A stretch of 33,129 nt of DNA from an uncultured Clostridia bacterium (lineage in GTDB: Bacteria; Bacillota; Clostridia; TANB77; CAG-465): NCBI GenBank assembly GCA_944388565.1, contig CALXJG010000010.1, positions 1 through 33,129 of the forward strand. Reading direction: 5' to 3'. The notes beneath the pieces are model-generated. The model did not search any database. It was not told the origin of the DNA and was given only the letters and a program-made list of their open reading frames with translations. Positions 24,092-33,129 of this stretch are shown here, one piece after another. Both the position numbers and the translations under genes were made by a program. Within the stretch, counting starts at the first letter, position 1. Each line of letters opens with the position of its first letter.

Positions 24092-24955
24092 TTATTTTTC
24101 TACAGTAACATCTGAAAATTTTAGTATATTATTTTCAAGTTTAAATATAGTTTTTACAACTCCTGCATTCTTTTCTAATATATTATTATTACAATAAAGA
24201 ATATATTGTTTCGCAATCAAAACATATTCATCTGTGCTTTCATTTGGTTTGTTAAATTCAAAATCACAGAAATTATTTGCCATATATGTCATTCTATAAT
24301 TATCACCATTTACGATTGTATTAGTAAAATCAAGCTTATATTCATCTGTTCTTTCATTAAGATAATCTCTACCATAATTATCTAGTTTTACTTTTAAAAT
24401 TGAGGGATTTTCCTTATCAAATTCAGCATTTATTGTATATCCTTTGAAATCTTCTCCAAAACTTTCGGTTATAATATTATATAACGAATCTTCATTTAAT
24501 GTCAGTAATGCAATATTTCCTGTAGATTGATCACTTACCTGTATATACTTATTATACTTTATTTGCATATCAACTTCTGTTCCAAAAGATTTTTTTGTAT
24601 CATATCTTTTTGCCTCTTTAGCACTACCATTTATATATTCTATTGATACATTATTATACATTTCTAAATTAGAGCTAATCTTTTTTAAAGTATCAGTTAC
24701 ATCATCTGTATCATCATATTTTTCTTCACCTAAAAGTACTATATAATCTTGTATCTCATCAGAATTAATATCTTCTTTTAGTATTTTTATAACAGATTTA
24801 TTTCCCTTTAAATCTAGGACATCACTAATTTCTTTTTGATATATTTTTGTTCTACCCTTATCAGTATTATAATAACTTTTATAAAAATAAACACAAGTAC
24901 CTACTAATGAAAGTATTACTACTAATAATATTGCAAAACCAATCTTTTTTTTCAT
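24092..24955 (-). CDS. Membrane-anchored extracellular protein, unknown
   Basis: 287 residues. One N-terminal helix (about 5-26) without a proper lipobox (the Cys is preceded by VGT), so it is probably an uncleaved anchor with the rest outside. The segment LKEDINSDEIQDYIVLLGEE resembles the calcium-loop-like D-N-D repeats of secreted proteins; the rest is beta-rich. No enzyme motif. Ribosome site AAAGGAG. It follows def by 21 bases as the last gene of the unit. Function unknown. Confidence 0.65.
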   Translation of the reverse strand: MKKKIGFAILLVVILSLVGTCVYFYKSYYNTDKGRTKIYQKEISDVLDLKGNKSVIKILKEDINSDEIQDYIVLLGEEKYDDTDDVTDTLKKISSNLEMYNNVSIEYINGSAKEAKRYDTKKSFGTEVDMQIKYNKYIQVSDQSTGNIALLTLNEDSLYNIITESFGEDFKGYTINAEFDKENPSILKVKLDNYGRDYLNERTDEYKLDFTNTIVNGDNYRMTYMANNFCDFEFNKPNESTDEYVLIAKQYILYCNNNILEKNAGVVKTIFKLENNILKFSDVTVEK

Positions 24956-24976
24956 TTTATACTCCTTTTAATATAT

Positions 24977-25438
24977 CTACTTTCTATCTAGAAAAACAAT
25001 CCCCTCTAAATGATCTGTTTCATGCTGTATTACTACAGCTTCCATTCCTTTTACATTTTTTACTTTTCTCTTGCCTTCTAAATCAGTATATTCTACTGTT
25101 ATCTTTTCATGCCTTTTTACATTTTCAAAAACATTAGGAAAACTAAGACAACCTTCTTCAACAACAACCATAGCTTTTGATCTATCAGTAATTTTAGGAT
25201 TAATCATAACTACTGGTTGTTTCTTAGGATGCTTTTCATCAACATACATTATATCATAAGTTATCATAGCCTTAAGCATTCCAACTTGACAAGCAGCTAG
25301 TCCGATACCATCATTAGCATACATAGTATCTAGCATATCTTGAGCTAATGTCTTTATTTTTTCATCTATTACTTCAATTTTTCTTGCTTTTTTTGTTAAT
25401 ATTTCATCGCCCTTAAAACGTAATTGTCTTATTGCCAC
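24977..25438 (-). CDS. def: Peptide deformylase
   Basis: 153 residues. Removes the N-formyl group from new proteins, using a metal held by one Cys and two His. All three motifs are intact: GIGLAACQVG, EGCLSFP (metal Cys) and QHETDHLEG (metal His and catalytic Glu). The start is GTG, with AAAGGAG seven bases upstream, and lies 16 bases after ftsK. Confidence 0.97.
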   Translation of the reverse strand: MAIRQLRFKGDEILTKKARKIEVIDEKIKTLAQDMLDTMYANDGIGLAACQVGMLKAMITYDIMYVDEKHPKKQPVVMINPKITDRSKAMVVVEEGCLSFPNVFENVKRHEKITVEYTDLEGKRKVKNVKGMEAVVIQHETDHLEGIVFLDRK

Positions 25439-25454
25439 TTATATTCTCCTTTCA

Positions 25455-27920
25455 TTATAATTCTACATTATATTTTGATTTAGATAAGCCATCTATATTT
25501 TGTACATTGTTATCATTTTCATTATCTTCAGTATTATTTGGCAAATTACTTGAAGAACTATTTGTTCCCATCTTTAATTCTTGCCATTCATCTTTTGAGA
25601 TAAGCACTTGTCTTGGCTTACTTCCATCATAGCCTGATATAAGTCCTCTAGCTTCCATTTGGTCAACTATTCTTCCAGCTCTAGAATAACCTATTTTAAA
25701 CCTTCTTTGTAACATTGAAGCAGATGCACTACCCATATCAACAACTAAATCTATAGCATCATTTAATATTGGATCTGCATCATCAGCTTCATCACCAGAT
25801 GAATCACCATTTCCAGATGTTTTAGTATTTGCTTTTTCAATACTTTCAATTATATCCTCATTATACGTAACATTACAATTTTCTTTTATATTTTCGACAA
25901 TTTTTTCAATTTCAGACTCAGATATAAAAGCACCTTGTACTCTAAGTGGTTTCATTTCACCTACAGGGAAATATAACATATCTCCTTTTCCTAAAAGTTT
26001 CTCAGCACCTGCAGAATCAAGTATTGTTCTTGAATCTACTTGAGAAGAAACAGTAAAAGCAATACGTGAAGGTATATTTGCTTTAATAATACCTGTAATA
26101 ACATCTACTGATGGTCTTTGTGTTGCAATAACAAGATGCATACCTGCTGCTCTTGCCATTTGTGCTAAACGACATATAGCATCTTCAACATCATTTGGAG
26201 CAACCATCATAAGGTCTGCAAGCTCATCAATTATAATTACAATTTGAGGTAATTTTGCTCCTTCTTCTTTTTCTACTATTTTGTTATATCCTTTTATATC
26301 TTTAACACCTCTAGAAGCAAATAAGCTATAACGATTTACCATTTCTTGAACAGCCCAATTAAGTGCACCAGCTGCTTTTTTAGGATCTGTAACTACTGGT
26401 ATAAGTAAATGTGGTATTCCATTATAACAAGATAACTCAACCATCTTAGGATCTATTAGTATCATTTTTACTTCACTTGGTTTAGATTTATATAGTATTG
26501 ATACAATAAGAGAATTTATACAAACACTCTTACCAGATCCAGTAGCACCTGCAACTAAAACATGTGGCATTTTAGCAATATCAGCTACCACTATATCTCC
26601 TGCGGCATCTTTTCCCAGTCCAAAAGATAGTTTAGATTTATGAGATTTAAATTCTTCAGTTTCAATAACTTCTCTTAATAAAACTGACTCAGAAACAGTA
26701 TTTGGTACCTCTATACCAACAGCTGCTTTACCTGGTATAGGTGCCTCAATTCTTATACTTTTTGCAGCTAAATTTAAAGCTATATCATCAGATAATTTAA
26801 CAATTCTACTTACTTTTACTCCTGTATTTGGTGTAAGCTCATATCTTGTTACTGTTGGTCCTTTAGTTATATTAGTTACTTTTGCTTCAACACCAAAACT
26901 TGCAAGTGTCTTTTGTAGTTTTACAGCAGTAGCATGTATTGACTTTTTATCAAAAATCTCTCCTTCTTTTGGCTTTGCAAGTAAAGTTATTGGTGGGAAT
27001 TTATAGTTATCAGCTTCTACAAGTCTTGTATGATCAAGAGTCAACACTTCTTTTACATCTTTATCTTCTTTTTGTTCTTTTTGTTTCTTAAAGAATTCAT
27101 CTCTTTGTTGCTTAGCTTGTATTTCTTGTTCACTAGGTTTACCACCTAATTTACTAAAATCAAATTCAACTTGTTCTGTTTTGTCGACTCTAATATTTTC
27201 ATCTACATTTTTGCTACCTTTTTCAGCCATTTTTTCAAGTTCTAATTGTTTCTTTTTATTGGCTAATCTCTCTTTTCTAGTTAACTTAGGCTCTTTTTCA
27301 AATTCAAATTCTTCATCATCTTCTTCATCTTTTCTAAACAATATAGAAAATACACGAGAAATACCTTTTCCAATAAATATAAATATTTTAGATAAGCCAT
27401 GGAAAAATTCACTAAAAGATAAATTAAATATACAAAGTAAAGCTATAAAAGTAATAGCAATAAGTAAAATTCTTGTTGCAAGTATGCCTATAAATTTTAC
27501 AGATATACCAGCAATAACAGCTCCTACTACACCCGCTATTCCAGAATTATATGCCTCAACGCAATACTTAATAAAATTATTAAACAAATCAAAATTTGTT
27601 GAACTAAAAGTATATATTATAGGAGATATTAGTGACATTACTAGTACACCTTTTAAAATTTGATTTCCTACTTTTATCTTTTTTTCACTAGCTATCGCAT
27701 AACATCCAACAATAATTAAAGTTACTGGCAATATATATATTGCATTTCCAAATAAACCATACGATAAATTTTTTATAAACTCAGCAAAAGTTCCTATATT
27801 ATAGAATTTCAAAAAAACAAAGTACATAAGACCAAAAACAACTAGAAATCCACCTAACATATCATTTCCAATTGTTTTTACTTGTTTTTTTGATCTCCTA
27901 GTTTTTTTCTTTCTTCCCAT
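25455..27920 (-). CDS. ftsK: DNA translocase FtsK/SpoIIIE
   Basis: 821 residues. It pumps chromosomal DNA through the closing septum. The N-terminal part has four membrane helices (within about 20-180), followed by a charged linker (about 195-300) and the RecA-like motor: Walker A GATGSGKS near 455, Walker [13 protein letters not shown] and the [12 protein letters not shown] segment. The C-terminal winged-helix gamma domain ([20 protein letters not shown]) reads orienting DNA sites. After it there is an Asn/Ser-rich tail. Whether it works in division, sporulation or both cannot be told. AGAGGTTGA precedes the ATG. Confidence 0.96.
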   Translation of the reverse strand: MGRKKKTRRSKKQVKTIGNDMLGGFLVVFGLMYFVFLKFYNIGTFAEFIKNLSYGLFGNAIYILPVTLIIVGCYAIASEKKIKVGNQILKGVLVMSLISPIIYTFSSTNFDLFNNFIKYCVEAYNSGIAGVVGAVIAGISVKFIGILATRILLIAITFIALLCIFNLSFSEFFHGLSKIFIFIGKGISRVFSILFRKDEEDDEEFEFEKEPKLTRKERLANKKKQLELEKMAEKGSKNVDENIRVDKTEQVEFDFSKLGGKPSEQEIQAKQQRDEFFKKQKEQKEDKDVKEVLTLDHTRLVEADNYKFPPITLLAKPKEGEIFDKKSIHATAVKLQKTLASFGVEAKVTNITKGPTVTRYELTPNTGVKVSRIVKLSDDIALNLAAKSIRIEAPIPGKAAVGIEVPNTVSESVLLREVIETEEFKSHKSKLSFGLGKDAAGDIVVADIAKMPHVLVAGATGSGKSVCINSLIVSILYKSKPSEVKMILIDPKMVELSCYNGIPHLLIPVVTDPKKAAGALNWAVQEMVNRYSLFASRGVKDIKGYNKIVEKEEGAKLPQIVIIIDELADLMMVAPNDVEDAICRLAQMARAAGMHLVIATQRPSVDVITGIIKANIPSRIAFTVSSQVDSRTILDSAGAEKLLGKGDMLYFPVGEMKPLRVQGAFISESEIEKIVENIKENCNVTYNEDIIESIEKANTKTSGNGDSSGDEADDADPILNDAIDLVVDMGSASASMLQRRFKIGYSRAGRIVDQMEARGLISGYDGSKPRQVLISKDEWQELKMGTNSSSSNLPNNTEDNENDNNVQNIDGLSKSKYNVEL

Positions 27921-27940
27921 GAAATCAACCTCTATTTATA

Positions 27941-28411
27941 TTATTTTAATTCATTTCTGTTATTGTGAACAATTTCTAAAGATTCTCTTAATACATCTTC
28001 AACTTTCTCTAAAATCGCATCAGCATAATCACGAGTACCAACACTTATTTCCTTTGATACTCTATTTGCATTTTCTATAATTTCTTCTTTTTGTGCTAAA
28101 GCTTGTTTAGTTATAACATTATCATCTACCATATTTACAATTTGTTTTTTAGCGTCTTTTATCATATCATCAGCTTGATTTTTTGCATCTTTAATCATAT
28201 CTTCTGCTTCTTTTTCAGCATCTGCAATAATTCTTTGTCTTTCATCTTTAACCCATTTAGCTTGCTTTAACTCATCAGGTAGTTTAAGACGAATATCTTC
28301 TAACACTTCTCTTAATTCATCAATGTCTACCATAACTTTACTAGAAAAAGGTACTTTAGCTCCAGATTCTAGTAAATCTTCTAAATTTTCAATCAATGTG
28401 AATATTTCCAT
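27941..28411 (-). CDS. Coiled-coil protein, unknown
   Basis: 156 residues. Charged helix throughout, with a heptad-like repeat in which EAEDMIKDAKNQADDMIKDA recurs with about 12-residue spacing, resembling subunit E/H-like stalk proteins and DivIVA-like coiled coils. No membrane helix. The frame opens with GTG at 28426, but GTGGAGG is the ribosome site and the ATG at 28411 is the true start; it begins 5 bases after rsmD. Located between rsmD and ftsK; function unknown. Confidence 0.7.
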   Translation of the reverse strand: MEIFTLIENLEDLLESGAKVPFSSKVMVDIDELREVLEDIRLKLPDELKQAKWVKDERQRIIADAEKEAEDMIKDAKNQADDMIKDAKKQIVNMVDDNVITKQALAQKEEIIENANRVSKEISVGTRDYADAILEKVEDVLRESLEIVHNNRNELK

Positions 28412-28416
28412 TTTAC

Positions 28417-29001
28417 TTACCTCCACTTATATATTTTAAGTACAACATTACTATAATTTCTAGTATCAATACATTCTAAATTTTCAAAACAATCTAGAGC
28501 TTTTTGATCTATCTTTGAAATCTTTTGTATAAAATTTTTATCTGTTTCATATATTATAACACCATTATCACTTAGCACTTTACCTTTGTTATCTGATATA
28601 AACTTTAATGTATTTACACCAAATTTTGTATCATAAGGTGGATCTAAAAATATGACATCAAATAAAACATTTTGATTTACAATCTGATTTAAACATTTAT
28701 TGTAATCTTTCTTAGTTATTTTAACATAATTTTGAGATTTAGTCAACTCAGTGTTTGATATTATTGTCGAAATAGCTACATTTTTATCGTCATTTAACCA
28801 AGCAAATTTTGCCCCTCTACTGATAGCTTCTAAACCAAGATTTCCAGTACCTGAAAACAGATCCAATACATTTGCATCTACTATATATGAATCTATTATA
28901 CTAAATAAAGCTTCTTTAACTCTATCTAATGTTGGTCTTGTAAGATCTGTCTTGGGACTGTTTAATCTTTTTGCCTTATATTTTCCTGCAATTATTCTCA
29001 T
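28417..29001 (-). CDS. rsmD: 16S rRNA (guanine-N2)-methyltransferase RsmD
   Basis: 194 residues. It methylates G966 of 16S rRNA. MRIIAGKYKAKRL is the typical start; RPTLDRVKEALFSII, then LDLFSGTGNLGLEAISRGAK (AdoMet loop) and FLDPPYD (catalytic DPPY) follow. The TTG at 29019 in frame overlaps the previous stop; the ATG at 29001, six bases after TTGGAGG, is the start. It is 14 bases after ybaK in the same unit. Confidence 0.95.
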   Translation of the reverse strand: MRIIAGKYKAKRLNSPKTDLTRPTLDRVKEALFSIIDSYIVDANVLDLFSGTGNLGLEAISRGAKFAWLNDDKNVAISTIISNTELTKSQNYVKITKKDYNKCLNQIVNQNVLFDVIFLDPPYDTKFGVNTLKFISDNKGKVLSDNGVIIYETDKNFIQKISKIDQKALDCFENLECIDTRNYSNVVLKIYKWR

Positions 29002-29015
29002 AAAATTCCTCCAAA

Positions 29016-29501
29016 TCAAACTTCCATAAATACATAATTTGCATTAAAATTGTCAAGTACTTTTTTTATGTCAAGAGGTGAAAACTTTATAGATGCTGTA
29101 TTTACATTTGGATGAAAGCAAACGCTATCTATATCTAAAATTTCTTTATCTATTATAAATTTAACCTTTGTATCTTCTTTTTCTATAATATTTAAAACTG
29201 AAGCGTTTCCTTTTTTTATCCCTAAATTTTCTTCTAATTCAGTCTCACTTGCAAATTCTAATCTACCACATCCTAAACTTGCCTGTATTAGTTTTAAATT
29301 TGCTTTTTTATCTATTGGTAATGAAATTAAAAAGAAGTTTTTCCCAGCTTTATCTTTTACTAGTAAATTTTTACAACAAGTCGCACCTTTAAAATCAATA
29401 ATAATATTTTCTCTATCACTAGCTCCAAAAACTGGCGGATGTTTTATTATCTCATACTTAATATCTAGTTTATCAAATAAGTCATACACTTTCTGTTCCA
29501 T
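29016..29501 (-). CDS. YbaK/ProX-type aminoacyl-tRNA deacylase
   Basis: 161 residues. The family hydrolyses mischarged prolyl-tRNAs in trans. Seen: YEIIKHPPVFGASDRE, the segment CCKNLLVKDKAGKNFFLISL containing the conserved KNLFLxD-like stretch, and FHPNVNTASIKFS, the family C-terminal motif HPxxNTAxxxxS. Which tRNA error it edits (Ala- or Cys-Pro type) is not clear. It begins 4 bases after pdp and its GGAG ribosome site overlaps that stop. Confidence 0.9.
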   Translation of the reverse strand: MEQKVYDLFDKLDIKYEIIKHPPVFGASDRENIIIDFKGATCCKNLLVKDKAGKNFFLISLPIDKKANLKLIQASLGCGRLEFASETELEENLGIKKGNASVLNIIEKEDTKVKFIIDKEILDIDSVCFHPNVNTASIKFSPLDIKKVLDNFNANYVFMEV

Positions 29502-29505
29502 ACTT

Positions 29506-30885
29506 TTACTCCACTATATCTAATATATGTGATTTATTTTTTAATTCATTTGATACTTCTGGTAACATATTTTCAATTACAATCGCATCTTCTATATACT
29601 CAAAAGCAAGGTCAAATTTCTCTTTATCATTATATATAACCTTTAATATAGTATCGCCAGCATTTACAAAGTCACCTGTTTTTTTAAGGAATTCAAAACC
29701 GACAGAATAGTCTATTTCATCTTCTTTTCTTATTCTTCCTCCACCGATACAAACCAAAGCCTCACCTATTTTTTTACTATCTATTGATACAATCACACCT
29801 GTATTTTGTGCATGTATTTCTTTTAGATAATTAGCACTATCTTTTAAAATAGGCATAGGTAATTCTTTTTCAACCCAATCCATATAAACATCACAAACCT
29901 GACCATCTTGTGCTAATATTAATTCAATAAATTTCTCATACGCTTTTCCAGACACTATACATCTGAATATATCTTTTTTATTTTGATTAATATCATCGCC
30001 AAGACCTGCCATTTTTATCATATATGCTGCTATTTCAAATACAACTTCTTTTAAATCATTTGAAGTATTTGAATATAAAGATTCCTCATCAGATAGTAAA
30101 AACTCTATAACTTCTTTTAGCTCTACTGCATTTCCAACATTTTTACCAAGAGGTTCTGCCATTGAAGTTATAATTGCCTTTGTCTCCACTCCAGCTAAAT
30201 TACCTATGTCTACCATTGTTCTTGCAAGCTTTCTTGCATCATCAATATTTTTCATGAACGCCCCACTACCAACTGTAACATCAAGTAATATTTTATCAAC
30301 ACCTGAAGCTAGTTTTTTACTCATTATAGATGAAGCAATTAAATCAATAGATTCAACAGTTGCAGTAGTATCACGAAGTGCATACATTTTTTTATCTGCT
30401 ATTGCTATCTTATCACTTTGTGATATAAGACATACTCCTATGTCCTTTACTTGCTCTATTGCATCTTCAAGGGGGATATTTATATTATAGCCAACAATTG
30501 ATTCTAATTTATCAGCAGTTCCACCCGTATAACCTAACCCTCTACCAGACATTTTACAAACTTTAACTCCTAGTGCAGCAACTATAGGTAATACAATTAA
30601 AGTAACTTTATCACCTACACCACCAGTTGAGTGTTTATCCACAATATATCTTCCAGGTTCTTTAAGACTAGATAAATCTAGTTTACCTGATGAATTTGCC
30701 ATAGCAAATGTTAAATGAACAAGTTCTTCTTTTGTTAAACCATTTATGCAAATTGCCATAAGTAATGCTGAAACTTGATAATCTGGTATATCTCCTTTAC
30801 TAAATCCTTTTACAAAAAAATCTATTTCTTCTTTTGTAAGTTCTCTACCATATCTTTTTTTCTCTATAACATCATACATTCTCAT
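29506..30885 (-). CDS. pdp: Pyrimidine-nucleoside phosphorylase
   Basis: 459 residues from the ATG at 30885. It splits uridine or thymidine with phosphate for salvage. The family signature SGRGLGYTGGTADKLE, the KHSTGGVGDKVTL phosphate loop and the SYxxxxR-like substrate region around ALRDTTATVESIDLIASSIM are present. The TTG at 30900 is within the GGAGG ribosome site and is not the start. First gene of a unit running to def, behind a good promoter. Thymidine phosphorylase (deoA) is the alternative name; length favours Pdp. Confidence 0.93.
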   Translation of the reverse strand: MRMYDVIEKKRYGRELTKEEIDFFVKGFSKGDIPDYQVSALLMAICINGLTKEELVHLTFAMANSSGKLDLSSLKEPGRYIVDKHSTGGVGDKVTLIVLPIVAALGVKVCKMSGRGLGYTGGTADKLESIVGYNINIPLEDAIEQVKDIGVCLISQSDKIAIADKKMYALRDTTATVESIDLIASSIMSKKLASGVDKILLDVTVGSGAFMKNIDDARKLARTMVDIGNLAGVETKAIITSMAEPLGKNVGNAVELKEVIEFLLSDEESLYSNTSNDLKEVVFEIAAYMIKMAGLGDDINQNKKDIFRCIVSGKAYEKFIELILAQDGQVCDVYMDWVEKELPMPILKDSANYLKEIHAQNTGVIVSIDSKKIGEALVCIGGGRIRKEDEIDYSVGFEFLKKTGDFVNAGDTILKVIYNDKEKFDLAFEYIEDAIVIENMLPEVSNELKNKSHILDIVE

Positions 30886-30914
30886 ATGTAATTCCTCCAA
30901 ATTTAATAATATAT

Positions 30915-30943
30915 ATTTTACTATATAGTTAACATATTTTCAA
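30915..30943 (-). promoter_or_regulatory. Promoter of the pdp-to-def unit
   Basis: Minus-strand TTGAAA (30938-30943), 17 bases, TAAAAT (30915-30920), about 30 bases before the pdp start. Confidence 0.65.
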
Positions 30944-31150
30944 GTATTTTAATAGCCTATGACTAATTAAATAAATATCTTAATTGAGAACAAAAGTAAT
31001 AAAACTTTTACGTCTGATTACCTTTATTGTTATTCATCACATATTACTGATCTATCTGAATATTTATAAATCTATTATACTTCATTTATCTAACTATTCT
31101 AATAATAATTTGCAATGTTAAGAATATAATAATATTATGGGGTGATAAAT

Positions 31151-32956
31151 ATGTCAAATTTTTGTGGTTATATAAATAAAGACAAGAAAATATATGATGA
31201 AAAATATATAACTAATATGAATATAAAGTTAAATAACAATCTTTTAAAGAATATATACATAGATAAATATTTAGCTTTTGGAAATGGCATACAACCAATG
31301 AAAAAGATTATAAATGAAAAAGAATATATAATAATGTTTGATGGTAATCTATATAATTCTTTAGATTTAAAAAAATACATAAAAGATAAAGGATATTCAT
31401 TTGATACCAAACAAGATGCTGAGATTATTCTTTATTTATATGTAGAATATGGACCTAGTTTTCTTAACTTTCTTAATGGAATTTATTCTATTTGTATATA
31501 TGATAAAAATGAATCAAAAACATTCTTTGCTAGAGATAGGCTTGGCGTAAAGCCATTATTTTACACATTAACAAATAATACATTTATATTTGCAACTAAA
31601 ATAAAAGCAATACTTGCACATCAAGATATAACACCAGTACTTGATAAAGAAGGATTAATGGAACTTATAGGACTAGGACCTGCACATACTCCTGGCAAAA
31701 CATATTTTAAAAACATATTTGAATTAGAAGCAGGACATTATGCAATATTTTCAGATTTCAAACTTGAAATCAAAAAATATTGGGATTTAGTTACAAAAGA
31801 ATTTGAAGATTCTTACGAAGAAACTATATCTCAAATTCATGATTTAGTTGTAAATTCAACTAAAATTGAACTTTGTGACAATATTTGTTCTATGTTATCT
31901 GGTGGCTTAGATTCTAGTATTCTTGCTAAAATAGCAAAAGATAATATACCAAATTTAACAACTTTTTCTATAGATTATGTTGGAAATGATACTAACTTTG
32001 TTTCAAATGATTACCAATTAACAAAAGATAGTGACTACGTAAAGATAATGAAAGAATATTTAAAAACAAATCATAAAACTATCACTGTGGAAAATTCTTA
32101 TCTTTATGAATTACTACAAAAATCAATGATAGCAAGAGATATGCCAGGTATGGCGGATATAGACACATCAATGTATGCTTTTTGTGAGCAAATATCAAGA
32201 AATGGTTTTTCTACATGCTTATCTGGAGAATGTTCTGATGAAATATTTGGGGGTTATCCATGGTATTACAAAGAACATTTAATATCACATGATGGATTTC
32301 CTTGGGCTCTTTCAGAAGATTTAAGGGCAAATATTATAAACAAAAATATTATTAGTAAAGATAAATTAAATGAATATGTATATAATGCTAGAATAAATAC
32401 TTTAAAAAATGTTACTCATATTGACTATAATGATGACTATGAAAAAAGATATCGTAATACAAATTATCTGACTATTAAATGGTTTATGAATACTTTAATT
32501 GAAAGAACAGAACGTATATCTAACATTTTTTCTTTAGACGTAAGAATACCATTTGCCGATTATAGAATATTTGAATATGTATACAATATACCAGCTAGAA
32601 TGAAATTAGGAATAACCAAAAATGACACAGCTATTGAAAAATATTTACTTAGAAAAGCTTTTGAAAAAGAATTACCAGAAGAGATTGTATATAGAAAAAA
32701 ATCTCCTTTTCCTAAAACTTATGATCCAAAGTATTTAAAACTTGTTGAAAATAAAATGAATGAAATTTTAGAAGATAAATCATTGAAAATACATAAAATT
32801 ATAGATACAAATTTTGTACGTGAAGTACTTAACACTCATGGGGAAAATTTAACACAAAATTGGTTTGGCCAGCTTATGACATATCCACAAACTTTAGCAT
32901 ATTTAATACAAGTATCAGATTGGCTAGAAATATATAATATTGAATTTGATTTTTAA
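31151..32956 (+). CDS. Asparagine synthetase B-like protein with degenerate glutaminase domain
   Basis: 601 residues. The ATG at 31151 follows GGGGTGAT; the GTG at 31142 lies within this site. The C-terminal synthetase domain looks active: SGGLDSS near 250-256 binds ATP, with DYVKIMKEYL, SGECSDEIFGGYPWY and LDVRIPFADYRIFEY as expected. The N-terminal class II glutaminase domain is altered: the catalytic Cys is residue 5 (MSNFCGY) rather than 2, the HRGPD segment and the RLxIID arginine are absent, and NGEIYN reads DGNLYN. It may use ammonia directly or amidate another substrate. It stands alone on the plus strand; TATAAT at 31125-31130 may be its -10 box, but no convincing -35 was found. Confidence 0.85.
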   Translation: MSNFCGYINKDKKIYDEKYITNMNIKLNNNLLKNIYIDKYLAFGNGIQPMKKIINEKEYIIMFDGNLYNSLDLKKYIKDKGYSFDTKQDAEIILYLYVEYGPSFLNFLNGIYSICIYDKNESKTFFARDRLGVKPLFYTLTNNTFIFATKIKAILAHQDITPVLDKEGLMELIGLGPAHTPGKTYFKNIFELEAGHYAIFSDFKLEIKKYWDLVTKEFEDSYEETISQIHDLVVNSTKIELCDNICSMLSGGLDSSILAKIAKDNIPNLTTFSIDYVGNDTNFVSNDYQLTKDSDYVKIMKEYLKTNHKTITVENSYLYELLQKSMIARDMPGMADIDTSMYAFCEQISRNGFSTCLSGECSDEIFGGYPWYYKEHLISHDGFPWALSEDLRANIINKNIISKDKLNEYVYNARINTLKNVTHIDYNDDYEKRYRNTNYLTIKWFMNTLIERTERISNIFSLDVRIPFADYRIFEYVYNIPARMKLGITKNDTAIEKYLLRKAFEKELPEEIVYRKKSPFPKTYDPKYLKLVENKMNEILEDKSLKIHKIIDTNFVREVLNTHGENLTQNWFGQLMTYPQTLAYLIQVSDWLEIYNIEFDF

Positions 32957-32961
32957 ATTTT

Positions 32962-32995
32962 AAAATCTTTTAAGCTTTTTAGTTTAAAAGATTTT
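32962..32995 (+). terminator. Terminator of the asnB-like gene
   Basis: Perfect arms AAAATCTTTTAA/TTAAAAGATTTT (12 bp), 10-base loop, then TTTG, 5 bases after the stop. Confidence 0.8.
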
Positions 32996-33057
32996 TTGTG
33001 CATATAATCTTTTTTTCTACACAAAATAAAAATATATGATTAAGAGGAGATTTTAGT

Positions 33058-33093
33058 TTGAAAATAAAATATAAAAAAATAAAACCGAAATAA
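33058..33093 (+). CDS. Possible 11-residue basic peptide frame
   Basis: TTG start with GAGGAG eight bases upstream; the product is MKIKYKKIKPK. This could be a leader peptide, a relic or chance in A-rich DNA near the window end. Only the ribosome site supports it. Confidence 0.15.
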   Translation: MKIKYKKIKPK

Positions 33094-33098
33094 GAAAA

Positions 33099-33117
33099 AA
33101 GGGCATAGTTCCCCCTT
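33099..33117 (-). terminator. Terminator for a minus-strand gene beyond the right edge
   Basis: Minus-strand AAGGG/CCCTT with a 9-base loop, followed by TTTTTTC. No minus-strand gene inside the window precedes it, so it implies one to the right, convergent with the asnB-like gene. Confidence 0.5.
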
Positions 33118-33129
33118 ACCCCCAAAAAA

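Noticed and set aside
27181-27663. 160-codon plus-strand serine-rich frame inside ftsK
   Set aside because: It is the antisense of the acidic, lysine-rich FtsK linker and membrane helices.

Overview
The window is about 33 kb of very AT-rich DNA (roughly a quarter to 30% G+C by eye). Strong GGAGG ribosome sites, TTGACA/TATAAT promoters and rho-independent terminators, a sortase with an LPQTG substrate, KhpA and YlxM, and the order ylxM-ffh-rpsP-khpA-rimM-trmD-rplS all point to a Firmicute, most likely an uncultured gut-type Clostridia. UGA is used as a stop (for example in ybaK), so the code is standard. Almost everything is on the minus strand; the only clear plus-strand gene is an asparagine-synthetase-like gene at the right end.

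Reading the minus strand from right to left: (1) 30.9-23.0 kb is a housekeeping run: pyrimidine-nucleoside phosphorylase, a YbaK-type tRNA deacylase, rsmD, a coiled-coil protein, ftsK/spoIIIE, def and a membrane-anchored protein, then fmt after a terminator. (2) 22.9-19.8 kb holds single genes with their own promoters and terminators: a small unknown protein, a helical-repeat-like protein, an LPQTG surface protein with its sortase, and a three-helix membrane protein. (3) 19.7-15.8 kb is the SRP/ribosome operon (ylxM, ffh, rpsP, khpA, rimM, trmD, rplS). metG follows with its own promoter. (4) 13.9-8.1 kb is an accessory and damaged stretch: GNAT acetyltransferase, MTA/SAH-nucleosidase-like protein, KilA-N protein, HEPN-like protein, two serine-recombinase fragments, a collapsed HAD phosphatase, rbgA with an apparent frameshift, and a degenerate dprA without a start codon. 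In Bacillus rplS, rbgA, rnhB and dprA are neighbours, so this looks like a mobile-element insertion and decay zone within a conserved block. (5) 8.0-0.7 kb: a membrane-anchored DUF5050-like protein, then an operon of lipid kinase, dGTPase-like protein, leuS and a GGDEF-EAL protein. (6) 0.6-0.1 kb: five tRNAs (Val-Asp-Phe-Gly-Cys) behind a consensus promoter, ending next to what looks like an IS terminus at the window edge.

The best candidates for unusual biology are the accessory island with its recombinase relics and clustered single-base lesions, the AsnB-like protein with a ruined glutaminase site, the GGDEF protein with a dead EAL domain, and the LPQTG/sortase pair separated by a terminator. 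I did not find a clearly new multi-gene system. The island cassette (GNAT, MTAN-like, KilA-N, HEPN-like) is the closest to one, and its joint function is unknown.
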